Source: a virus. From it: a stretch of 55,321 nucleotides of DNA. The DNA is taken from positions 1 through 55,321 of IMG/VR virus record IMGVR_UViG_3300025000_000129. One strand, written 5' to 3'. Positions 14,840-22,465 of this stretch are shown in pieces. The first letter of the stretch is position 1. The number at the start of each line of letters is the position of its first letter. Made by a program: the position numbers and the translations under genes. The notes beneath the pieces are model-generated. The model worked only from the letters and a program-made list of their open reading frames with translations, made no database searches and was not told where the DNA came from.

Positions 14840-17800
14840 AGTCTCCTCACTCTGCTCCCGTTCTCCGTCATTTCAACATATAACTGCTGCGGGAATCTAT
14901 TTTTCATGTCCTCATCGTGCGATATTGCCAGAATCCGCATTTCGGGATATTTATTGTGGATTGTTTCAAGTGCATTGCAGTACCCTTCAATGCCGTCCGC
15001 ATCTAAAAATACAGGCTCGTCCACAAATAACATCCCAAGTTGTAAACCTACTCTTGAAGCCTTTATCATTGCCAACGCAAAACTATTAGCCAGCGCACAG
15101 CGTACTTTTTGACCGCCCGATCTGCTGAGATAAGGTAAGGTTCCGTTGTCCACATCAATTATGATAATCTCCAGCGTTGCAATCTCCTTTGCTTTATTGG
15201 ATTTCAGCACCTTCTCCGTGACAAATTCCAGCCTCATCCTCCCACCGGTCATCTGCCCCAATATCTCATTTGCCGCTGCTTCAAGTTCCGGCACTATGTC
15301 CCTAATGATCTGATATGGAATGCCATCCTGAGAGAAGGCTTCTGAAAGAATCTGCAGCTGTGCCGCCTGTTTAGCCGCTGTGGATAGCTCAGCCTGTTTT
15401 GCCGTCAGCTGCGCCCTCTGTGTGGAAATGACTTCGAGTTTTGCATTGATATTGCCAATCTGCTGATTGAGTGTGGAAATATCGGACTCAATAACCTTTA
15501 TCGTTAGCTCATTATCCCTAATGGACTGCCTTAAAACCTCTCTATTATCCGTCAGCCTCTGCAGTTCCGCAATCCTATCGCTTGCCTTCCCGATAGCCAG
15601 AACCAATTCCGCCAAATCCGATCCTAACTGCTTGATCGCATCGCCCGTGGACTCCACAAACTGCTTAGCTTTCGGCAGCTGCATTTTCTGTTCTTCGAAG
15701 CGTAACAGCGAATTAACCCTGACTTTCAATTCAGCGTGCTTGCTGGTTTCTTGCTCTAATGCCGCAATTTCCACAGATAACAGTTTGAGCTCCTGATCAC
15801 AATTCGTTATTTTTAATATGAGCTCGGCATCCTGACCAACAAGCGCATCCGCTGTGGCACTGTCAGCCGCCATTTTAGATAGCCTATCCTTTGCCACTCT
15901 GAATGTCTTGGCTTCCTGAATAAGCGCATTATGGAAATCTCCGTCGTACTGCAAATTAACAATTTCAACGCTGATTTTGTCTGCAGCATCAACCAGACTT
16001 TCAATTCCTTTTTCTCTTTCAGGCCTGTACGCTTCCAGTTGTTCATTGATATTCTTAATACCGTCCTGAGCATCCCTTGCAGACTTAAGGAACTTGCATT
16101 TTGCATTTACCGAATCTATGCAGTTAGAATCTTTTAGCATTGCAGTCTGACTTTCAAGCCATTTGAGTTTATCCCCGAAGGAGGAAAGCGCCCTTTCCGT
16201 CTCGCGGTCATAAGTACGAGTTGAGGTATCGGCTTCAATTTCCAGCCGCTTGAGTTCCCTGTATTCTGCCGCCTTTTTTTCGCACTCTTCCAAATCCGCC
16301 TCAATTGTGTTCTCGTTAACAACCTTTTCGAGCCTCTCCTTGTCCTCAAGCCTCTTCTTGATTGTTGCCAGACTAATGGCAATTTCTTTACGCTTCAACT
16401 GCGCAAAACTGAACTCCAGGTTTGCCTTACCGCATTGAACATTCTTATCTTCCAGCATTGCAACCTTGCCATCCAGCGCCGCAATATCAAGCCTAGCCCT
16501 GTCAAGTTCAGCACACCTGTCAAGAATGTTCTGCTCACCCTGTAAAAACGTCTCAGTCTCAAATACCCTGTTTTCCAAATCAGCTTTCCGGTTTTTCTTC
16601 TCACTGTAGGAATCCGTCTTTACTTTCAGCTCCCGTTCCAGCTCTCCGGCCTCCCTGACGTAGCCATCCATTGCCGCAAGCTGAGCCTGATATCCTGCCA
16701 ACTCGGTTCTTGCTGCCTGTAAATCCTGTGTGGACACAGCCAGTGAAGTTTCAACCTGAGCCTTTTCGGTGTAGAGATCATCCTCAAAAGCAACGTCACT
16801 TTCCAGCTTTTCAATGTCGGTTTTTAATACCTTGATAGTTCGGTTAACATCGGTTAATTTTTCTTTTGCCAGCTTTTCCAGTTCGTCATAAATGCCTAAA
16901 TCTAATAAGCTTGCAAGCACGTTCATTCTGTCTTCTTTGCTGGCTTCCATGAATTTCCCGTATCTGTCTTGCATAATCAGTACACAGCTCTGAAACGTGT
17001 CGCAGTCCATGCCGAGAAGGTCTTTAATTTTCTGCTGTGTGTCGGTAAAGCGTTCGCAGGAATGGTCTTGGTATATCATACCTATAGGGATTCCATCCTC
17101 TTCATAACCTCCAGTCAGTTTCGCCAGCGCCAGTGTCGCCTTCCCACTTCTCTGCCTCGTCCTCGTCACTCTCCACAGATCATCACCCAGCTTGAATGTA
17201 AACGATATACTCCCCGACTTCTCCCCGTTCCGAATCCATCCAGTAAGCTCCTTTTCCCGGGTCTCTTCATACAGACAATCAGTAATGGCATCCATAAATA
17301 AACTGCTCTTTCCGCTGCCGTTCTTGCCGTTGACCATGGCAAAGAATATGTCCTCAAAAGAAAGCTTTTCTTCTGCATAGCTGCGGTAGTTGCGGACCTC
17401 GATTTCCACAGGCAGGAATAACCCGGAAGTGGTACCGATGGGAGAACTGGCTTGGGCCTCTTCAATGATTTCAAGTGCATATTCCTTAAGAATGGAATCA
17501 GGAGTTATTTTTTTTTCATTTAAATACCTGTTAAGACAATCCCCCACCGTCAGCTTCTCCGTCATTCTGTCCCGGTTCACTGCAGCCGTCACCTTCTCCG
17601 GTCTAATCTCCGACACATAATAAGCACCGGCAGCATACAGGTCACGTTCCAACTTCTTTTTGTCTAGGGCCTTTTCTGTTTCGCTGTCGCAGGTGTAGAG
17701 GACACGGACGACCTCTCCGCCAATCCCGCAATCACAGAAAAAGTTTTTGCCTGCAATATAATTACTTATAATTTCTTGATTACCTAAAAGCGTATGGAAC

Positions 17801-18639
17801 TCCCTGGCAGGTGTCTTTATAAACTCATAAAAATTAGTAATGCCACCATGGTTCAACTGTGTTATCCAAAACCCCTTCTCATGCCCTTCATCATTGAAAG
17901 TATTTGCATCTATCGAACCCGCATAATAAACCGGCTTGCTGCAAGCCATTACCCTCTGCGCCTTATGTATATGCCCCAAACAGACCAAATCAAAAGCAGA
18001 ATTATCCAGTGTATTAGTATCCAAAACAACCTCATTAGCCTGAAAAACATGCGTCCCATTGTCCAACTCGCAGCCCACAACCGTATGATGCGCCATAAGA
18101 ACCGATGGTATTGTGGAATTAACCTGAGCCGATAAGCCCTGCACAACGCTGGCCAATTGCTGAGTAAATACCTGATTCTCTTCCTCTGCTGACAGCCCTG
18201 GGAACTGAGCTCGGAAGTGTCCTTTGTCGAAGCCGGGCAGACCTGCTATTTGGATGGGACCGGACTTGGTTTGGATGATTGACATTTCAGGCAAAACGAA
18301 GAATGTAACATTATCATTGGTTAATGCAATTAATGCTCCGAATTGTCCTGGACCATCATGATTTGGTGTGCCGTAAAGAACCGTGACAGGAGCAATCTCT
18401 GATAGCTCGTTTAAATAATCAGCCGCTATTTGAACCTCTGTCAAGGCTCTTTCAGCCCACACCTTTGCAGTGTGAAATATATCGCCCGCAATTAATATAA
18501 TGTCCGGCTGCTCTGCCCTAGCTGTCTCAACCAAACGGTCAAGACAGCGCATAGTATTCTCCATCCTCTTCATTGGATCATCGCACTGAGGGCCTACATA
18601 AGCCCCCAGGTGCCAATCTGCGCTATGTAATATCTTCAT
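14836..18639 (-). CDS. Fused SbcD-SbcC (Mre11-Rad50-like) exonuclease, 1267 aa
   Basis: One polypeptide carries both halves of the Mre11-Rad50 machine. Residues 1 to about 400 are a calcineurin-like phosphoesterase: HSADWHLGAY, LIAGDIFH, GTPNHDG, LMAHHTVVG and LGHIHKAQ supply the metal ligands. After about residue 405 comes the Rad50 ABC head: VNGKNGSGKSS (Walker A), long heptad coiled coils with a central CIDSVNAKC where the zinc hook is expected, then LSRSGGQKVRCALA (signature) and GMLFVDEPVFLDADG (Walker B). In most organisms these are two genes. It processes DNA ends for recombination-dependent replication. Confidence 0.92.
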   Translation of the reverse strand: MKILHSADWHLGAYVGPQCDDPMKRMENTMRCLDRLVETARAEQPDIILIAGDIFHTAKVWAERALTEVQIAADYLNELSEIAPVTVLYGTPNHDGPGQFGALIALTNDNVTFFVLPEMSIIQTKSGPIQIAGLPGFDKGHFRAQFPGLSAEEENQVFTQQLASVVQGLSAQVNSTIPSVLMAHHTVVGCELDNGTHVFQANEVVLDTNTLDNSAFDLVCLGHIHKAQRVMACSKPVYYAGSIDANTFNDEGHEKGFWITQLNHGGITNFYEFIKTPAREFHTLLGNQEIISNYIAGKNFFCDCGIGGEVVRVLYTCDSETEKALDKKKLERDLYAAGAYYVSEIRPEKVTAAVNRDRMTEKLTVGDCLNRYLNEKKITPDSILKEYALEIIEEAQASSPIGTTSGLFLPVEIEVRNYRSYAEEKLSFEDIFFAMVNGKNGSGKSSLFMDAITDCLYEETREKELTGWIRNGEKSGSISFTFKLGDDLWRVTRTRQRSGKATLALAKLTGGYEEDGIPIGMIYQDHSCERFTDTQQKIKDLLGMDCDTFQSCVLIMQDRYGKFMEASKEDRMNVLASLLDLGIYDELEKLAKEKLTDVNRTIKVLKTDIEKLESDVAFEDDLYTEKAQVETSLAVSTQDLQAARTELAGYQAQLAAMDGYVREAGELERELKVKTDSYSEKKNRKADLENRVFETETFLQGEQNILDRCAELDRARLDIAALDGKVAMLEDKNVQCGKANLEFSFAQLKRKEIAISLATIKKRLEDKERLEKVVNENTIEADLEECEKKAAEYRELKRLEIEADTSTRTYDRETERALSSFGDKLKWLESQTAMLKDSNCIDSVNAKCKFLKSARDAQDGIKNINEQLEAYRPEREKGIESLVDAADKISVEIVNLQYDGDFHNALIQEAKTFRVAKDRLSKMAADSATADALVGQDAELILKITNCDQELKLLSVEIAALEQETSKHAELKVRVNSLLRFEEQKMQLPKAKQFVESTGDAIKQLGSDLAELVLAIGKASDRIAELQRLTDNREVLRQSIRDNELTIKVIESDISTLNQQIGNINAKLEVISTQRAQLTAKQAELSTAAKQAAQLQILSEAFSQDGIPYQIIRDIVPELEAAANEILGQMTGGRMRLEFVTEKVLKSNKAKEIATLEIIIIDVDNGTLPYLSRSGGQKVRCALANSFALAMIKASRVGLQLGMLFVDEPVFLDADGIEGYCNALETIHNKYPEMRILAISHDEDMKNRFPQQLYVEMTENGSRVRRL

Positions 18640-18809
18640 GCCTGCTCACCTTCCTTGTATTCTTCATTCCAGCAAACCGCGCATTCGTCAGCGCCTGTGT
18701 CGCAGAATACCGTTTCTATGTCAAATAAATCTGACGGACATTTACCTTCTATGATTTCATCTTCTGTCAACTCCGGATGCAATTCCTTAGCCTTTTCTAA
18801 CCTCGTCAT
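18636..18809 (-). CDS. Small acidic Cys-containing protein, 57 aa
   Basis: Starts MTRLEKAKELHPELTEDEII and continues with a C(x17)C, C and C pattern ending NEEYKEGEQA. It overlaps the HD gene stop (ATGA) at its start and the SbcDC start (ATGA) at its end, so it is firmly embedded in the operon. Family unknown; conserved small proteins with this pattern are seen in Clostridia phages. Confidence 0.72.
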   Translation of the reverse strand: MTRLEKAKELHPELTEDEIIEGKCPSDLFDIETVFCDTGADECAVCWNEEYKEGEQA

Positions 18810-19555
18810 GCCTCATTTCCCCCAATCTTAATCAAATGACTTGCTTCCAAATCCGCCGCATGCAGCGCCACAATAGCCGGGTACAACTCCATTGCATTGC
18901 TCAAATCCCGGTAATCATCTTTGGCTATGTAACCGCCCATATGCCACCGGATCATTGCTATTTCCTGATCAGTAAGCTGTATAAATCTGAGAAGAGTAAT
19001 GACGCTCTTTTCGCCATGCCCGACAGGAAATGAATCCTTGACCGAATACACAACCGGTATTTCTGGGAAAGGTTCTCCTAGTTTATTCTTTAGCCAATCA
19101 ATCAAAATCGTTGCAATTGCAGCTGGGACAGATCTCTTGAATTGCCCATCTTCAAGATACTTTAAAAGCGTCTCGGGCTTTTCTTTGATTGAACCGCTTT
19201 TCTGTGTCCAGAGGCTGCTAAGATAATCATATTGAGCCTTGCTGCACGGTTCGCCGCCTTCTTGGTAAAACCCTACCTTGCAGAGGTCATGACATAAAGC
19301 AGTAATTGCAATAGCTTCCTCCGACAATCCCAGACTGTAATACCTGTTCTTTTCCGTCAGTACATACCACACATGAAGCGAATGTTCAGCCAGCCCGCCA
19401 TCATATGCCCCGTGATACTTTGTAGATGCAGGAGCGGTGAAGAAATCGGAATCACTTAAAAAGGTTATTAAGCTTTCAATCTCTGCCCGGCCGGTATTTC
19501 TCAATATGTCGATAATCTGGGTCTTTTGGTCTTGAATTTGTTCAGCTGTTAACAT
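18806..19555 (-). CDS. HD-domain phosphohydrolase, 249 aa
   Basis: GGLAEHSLHVWYV, then ALCHDLCKVG provide the H...HD metal site of the HD superfamily; later HGEKSVITLL and RWHMGGYIA supply further histidines. HD proteins hydrolyse nucleotides or phosphodiesters. In phages they sit beside recombination genes, as here between a possible annealing protein and SbcDC. Substrate unknown. Confidence 0.85.
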   Translation of the reverse strand: MLTAEQIQDQKTQIIDILRNTGRAEIESLITFLSDSDFFTAPASTKYHGAYDGGLAEHSLHVWYVLTEKNRYYSLGLSEEAIAITALCHDLCKVGFYQEGGEPCSKAQYDYLSSLWTQKSGSIKEKPETLLKYLEDGQFKRSVPAAIATILIDWLKNKLGEPFPEIPVVYSVKDSFPVGHGEKSVITLLRFIQLTDQEIAMIRWHMGGYIAKDDYRDLSNAMELYPAIVALHAADLEASHLIKIGGNEA

Positions 19556-19558
19556 TGC

Positions 19559-20515
19559 CTACTTCCCGCCCTTCTTTGCCGCTGCCCTCGCTACCTGCTG
19601 ACATTTCGTACAAGCGATGACCCCAAACTCCGCCCTGCTCTTATCCGCGACATTTTTCGATACCTCGGCATTACAATCCGGATTGCTGCAATGGTACTTT
19701 TCTTCCTCCGGCGGATTATCCCAGGGTTTACCCTGCTCTTCCGGCTGTTCTGCTTCATAGTCATTGTCAATTATTTCACCTGTGGACATATCCACATCGC
19801 TGCGCCCTTCCGGTAATGCCTGCTGCGGAGCATTCAACATCAACCCACTGCCATACAACAAATTCGAACTTGCTATAGCCCCCGCAATCAATGCCTTTTT
19901 AACATCAGCATCCCGGGCATCTAGCACCGGGTAAATCACGATAAATGGCTTTTCCAGTTCTGCTAAACTGTAAGCACTCTTTATACTGAGTCCCTTTCGT
20001 ATACACCTACTAAGTGCCTTACTCTCCGCATGTTCATAAGCAAAAGCCTTTGTCTGCTTGATTTGCCCCTCTGAGGCATTGCCCATATTAGAGAAGTCCA
20101 GTTCCCTTGTAGCCTGTACCAATCTCCACCCTCCCGACAGTTCCGGGAACTTCACAATAATTCTGCAGGCTACATTTGCACTAGCAGGACAGCTTCCACA
20201 CTGCGGCGCTGTTCTGGTAGCCTTAACAATATCAATGCACTTGTCGCAGACTTTGGAGCGTACCCGGGATGAATCCACAATCTGACCATTAGCAGCTGTA
20301 AACAGCTTCATCAACGCCTTGTGGGTTAAAGCATACATTCCCTGTCCTGCACTCTTTTCCTGGTATATATCCTTGTCTGGTAGATTTGTGGACACCTTGA
20401 CCTGGTTAATTACCAATCTGTATATTGGATTGACTTCCTGAATTGACTGCACCGGCACCAGCAAATTGTATTGCTCCGGATTGAAGTCGTTTAAAATGTT
20501 ATAGCTCTGTTCCAT
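19559..20515 (-). CDS. Putative ssDNA annealing/recombination protein, 318 aa
   Basis: The central region (GQIKQTKAFAYEHAESKALS, RCIRKGLSIKSAYSLAELEK) resembles the alanine/arginine-rich helical pattern of ERF/Rad52-type annealing proteins, but this is not a firm family match. A Cys cluster (CDKC, CGSC) lies in the middle and a second zinc ribbon (CSNPDC...CTKC) at the C-terminus. Start at MEQSYN (20515) is favoured; an ATG at 20536 lacks a ribosome site. It sits upstream of HD and SbcDC, where a phage annealase is expected. An alternative is a DNA-binding protein of another family. Confidence 0.55.
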   Translation of the reverse strand: MEQSYNILNDFNPEQYNLLVPVQSIQEVNPIYRLVINQVKVSTNLPDKDIYQEKSAGQGMYALTHKALMKLFTAANGQIVDSSRVRSKVCDKCIDIVKATRTAPQCGSCPASANVACRIIVKFPELSGGWRLVQATRELDFSNMGNASEGQIKQTKAFAYEHAESKALSRCIRKGLSIKSAYSLAELEKPFIVIYPVLDARDADVKKALIAGAIASSNLLYGSGLMLNAPQQALPEGRSDVDMSTGEIIDNDYEAEQPEEQGKPWDNPPEEEKYHCSNPDCNAEVSKNVADKSRAEFGVIACTKCQQVARAAAKKGGK

Positions 20516-20570
20516 TTGCTTTTTAACCCCTCTCATGTTATAGTGAAATTAGATATTTTTTCTTAGCCCC

Positions 20571-20738
20571 TTACCGGGCTTTTTCTTTTAGGTTCTCATT
20601 TTCTGCGGTCAGTTCTTGAATCTGGTTCTGCAGTGACAGTATGTAATCTTTTATTAGTGTGGATGATGATTCAATCAATGCTTCCACAGATTCAATGCTG
20701 TCAACGTAATCATTTGTTTTGAATAATGGGTGTGGCAT
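20571..20738 (-). CDS. Small coiled-coil protein, 55 aa
   Basis: Starts MPHPLFKTNDYVDSIESVEA with GAAGGTGAG upstream and ends in a heptad-like helix (LQNQIQELTAENENLKEKAR). The stop of the upstream gene is 2 bases away. Not recognised. Confidence 0.6.
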   Translation of the reverse strand: MPHPLFKTNDYVDSIESVEALIESSSTLIKDYILSLQNQIQELTAENENLKEKAR

Positions 20739-20739
20739 A

Positions 20740-20922
20740 TTAAGACTCACCTTCTTCAAAACTTTCGAAGCTTTTGCAGTCAAACAGTTCAAGTTTATTC
20801 TGCATTCCAACTTTCGCTTCCACTGTGGGCAAAACAATTTCACCCGGATTCTCGCAATAACCAGTTTCCACATCGTGGTGTTTACAGCAATCCCAATCGC
20901 ATTTAACCTTTGACACCTTCAA
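20740..20922 (-). CDS. DUF1540-like cysteine-rich protein, about 60 aa
   Basis: KCDWDCCKHHDVETGYCENP followed by KLELFDCKSFE resembles DUF1540 small zinc-binding proteins. The start is unclear: a TTG at 20922 overlaps the AbrB-like stop (TTGA), and GTG codons at 20925 and 20916 are also possible. Role unknown. Confidence 0.6.
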   Translation of the reverse strand: MKVSKVKCDWDCCKHHDVETGYCENPGEIVLPTVEAKVGMQNKLELFDCKSFESFEEGES

Positions 20923-21182
20923 CACTTCCCTTCTCTGTGCGCCTTCCTTAGTCCGTCCCTGCAAGCCCCGCAAATCTGTTTCCCGCCAAACGGCTTCAAA
21001 TCATCCGTACCGCCGCAAAATTCGCATTTCGTCTGAAACTTCCTTAAGATAATGTTTTCGCCGTCAACGAATATCTCCAGCCTGTCCACATCCTCAACGA
21101 TATTAAGTGACTTCCTCAGTTCCTTCGGTAATACTACTCTGCCCAGTTCATCTACTGGTCTTGTCATGCCTGTTGCTTTCAT
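20919..21182 (-). CDS. AbrB-type DNA-binding protein with C-terminal zinc finger, 87 aa
   Basis: Residues 1-50 are a SpoVT/AbrB swapped-hairpin domain: TRPVDELGRVVLPKELRKSL and DRLEIFVDGENIILRKF. The rest is a zinc ribbon (CEFCGG...ICGACR). AbrB proteins with such fingers are common phage and Clostridia regulators. It may regulate the early small-gene cluster. Confidence 0.88.
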   Translation of the reverse strand: MKATGMTRPVDELGRVVLPKELRKSLNIVEDVDRLEIFVDGENIILRKFQTKCEFCGGTDDLKPFGGKQICGACRDGLRKAHREGKC

Positions 21183-21196
21183 AATTCAATCCCCTC

Positions 21197-21388
21197 TCAT
21201 AATTTAATATTAATATGCCTCTCCGTGCTCCCCAGCGGCTTTGCCGCCTCCCGCTTTTTCTTCTCGTCCCACCTGTCAAGTGCCCCATTGACTATGTACA
21301 GGATGTACCCTGCCCCTCCGCCTATCATCATGCACAGGATTGTGATGACAAGCACTCTGATAAACGGGTGTAAATCGTGTAAAATCAT
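21197..21388 (-). CDS. Small membrane protein, 63 aa
   Basis: One or two hydrophobic segments at residues 9-36 (RVLVITILCMMIGGGAGYIL) followed by a short charged tail. The start overlaps the stop of the upstream 36-residue gene (ATGA). Not recognised; could be a superinfection or lysis-modifying membrane peptide. Confidence 0.6.
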   Translation of the reverse strand: MILHDLHPFIRVLVITILCMMIGGGAGYILYIVNGALDRWDEKKKREAAKPLGSTERHINIKL

Positions 21389-21495
21389 GGTGCGACCTCT
21401 CTATCCATTCGGCGGAACTTCTGACGGCAATTACGTTCATCCTTATGTTTCCATAGCCATTTCACACAGTGAAAGTAATATTTGATTAGCTTCAT
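21385..21495 (-). CDS. Small basic protein, 36 aa
   Basis: Starts MKLIKYYFHCVKWLWKHKDE with a strong AAGGAGGGGG five bases upstream and ATGA coupling to the next gene. Very basic with aromatic residues. It is short, but the strong ribosome site and coupling support translation. Confidence 0.55.
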   Translation of the reverse strand: MKLIKYYFHCVKWLWKHKDERNCRQKFRRMDREVAP

Positions 21496-21508
21496 TTTGA
21501 CCCCCTCC

Positions 21509-21808
21509 TTACGCGTACATCTTGACAGGATGCCGCAAATTGTACTGGTATACTGCTCTGCGTTTCGGCTTGCTGAGTTTGGCGAGTTTGGTTGCTTTCC
21601 TGCGGCGTTCAATAGCGGCTTTCTTAATTGGATCTTTTGGATTGCGAATGCCAGGAATGATTTTGCATCCCTCAAACTTGCTGGAGTGAATCGGATTTGC
21701 ATACCTGTTCCCGGCTGCTGACATTGCGAAGATTGCGGCGATTAAACTTTTTATGCCTGATTTGCCTTGACCTGCGTGACCTACTGTACCTATGTTTGGT
21801 TTGTTCAT
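21509..21808 (-). CDS. EF-Tu-like P-loop mini-protein, 99 aa
   Basis: Starts MNKPNIGTVGHAGQGKSGIK with AGGAGGGG upstream. This mirrors the first strand and P-loop of EF-Tu (NIGTIGHVDHGKT), but the remaining 70 residues are short, basic and lack the later G-motifs (DxxG, NKxD). So it is a P-loop fragment-like protein, not a full GTPase. The open frame extends to 21931, but that part covers the tRNA-like RNA and has no ribosome site. It lies directly downstream of that RNA. Confidence 0.65.
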   Translation of the reverse strand: MNKPNIGTVGHAGQGKSGIKSLIAAIFAMSAAGNRYANPIHSSKFEGCKIIPGIRNPKDPIKKAAIERRRKATKLAKLSKPKRRAVYQYNLRHPVKMYA

Positions 21809-21846
21809 ACTCTTAACCCCTCCTATAAATTTATTAGCCTTTCGGC

Positions 21847-21909
21847 TGGTGGGGATGCTGGATTTGAACCAGTCCACGCCGCATTGTGCCGCGCTGTGCC
21901 TACTTCCCC
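21847..21909 (-). ncRNA. tRNA-like RNA lacking an anticodon arm, 63 nt
   Basis: On the minus strand GGGGAAG (21909-21903) pairs with CATCCCC (21857-21851) with one A-A mismatch, followed by A and CCA at the end. A T-arm CTGG-TTCAAAT-CCAG with the invariant GGTTCAAATCC core precedes it. A short D-arm-like hairpin (GCA...TGC) with a GG-containing loop follows the 5' strand. Only about eight bases remain where the anticodon arm should be. It is either a tRNA-like decoy or a degenerate tRNA. No homologue is known to me. Confidence 0.5.
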
Positions 21910-22000
21910 ATGTAAAGCGGGCAAACCTCATTGATTAGCCCGCTTGTGTTATAATTTAATTTGCTGCTAGTACCGTATCGTGGACTAGTCCGGCACCTCG
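21910..22000. other. Gene-free spacer with stable hairpin
   Basis: AAGCGGGC (21915-21922) pairs perfectly with GCCCGCTT (21938-21945). No U-tract follows, so it may shield or process the transcript upstream of the tRNA-like RNA. Nothing else is supported here. Confidence 0.4.
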
Positions 22001-22138
22001 CTAGACAAAGCCGCTTAGGTATCCGGTAACCGTTGAGTTGTGTACCACTCCTGCCCGATCATCTGCTTTCAATCGGTACAGCGGTATCAGACGATATGAC
22101 AGTAATTCATACCAGGCATATCCTACAATTGGTTCCAT
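22001..22138 (-). CDS. Small protein, 45 aa
   Basis: Starts MEPIVGYAWYELLSYRLIPL with AAAGGGGAAG upstream. It has an aromatic-rich N-terminal half and a polar C-terminus. It is supported mainly by its ribosome site and position in the small-gene cluster. Unrecognised. Confidence 0.45.
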   Translation of the reverse strand: MEPIVGYAWYELLSYRLIPLYRLKADDRAGVVHNSTVTGYLSGFV

Positions 22139-22252
22139 CGTGCTTCCCCTTTCATATAAACTTAGTTAAACTTTGTCTTTTGTGCTGCTTAGAGGTTACA
22201 AATGAAAAATAGAATAATTATCAGCCCGCTTTATTTGCCGGGCGCATGGGCA

Positions 22253-22387
22253 TCACTTCCCTTCCTGCCCTATATCCACTATCCGCCCATTCCGGACGGT
22301 AAAATATGTGCCTGTTAGCCTGTACCAGGTTGCGAACCAGCGTATGTCGGTTTGCTCATTTAAAACTTTCGATTTTTCAAGTGGCAT
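22253..22387 (-). CDS. Small protein, 44 aa
   Basis: Starts MPLEKSKVLNEQTDIRWFAT with AAAGGAG eight bases upstream and ends RNGRIVDIGQEGK. A strong ribosome site supports it. Unrecognised. Confidence 0.5.
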   Translation of the reverse strand: MPLEKSKVLNEQTDIRWFATWYRLTGTYFTVRNGRIVDIGQEGK

Positions 22388-22465
22388 GTGATAATCTCCT
22401 TTGTGATGGTCTTAACCATTTCGTTGATGTCAACAATATGGTGCGGAATATCTTTTTATTACGCA

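Noticed and set aside
21809-21931. N-terminal extension of the EF-Tu-like protein
   Set aside because: The extension runs through the tRNA-like RNA and has no ribosome site, whereas AGGAGGGG precedes the ATG at 21808.
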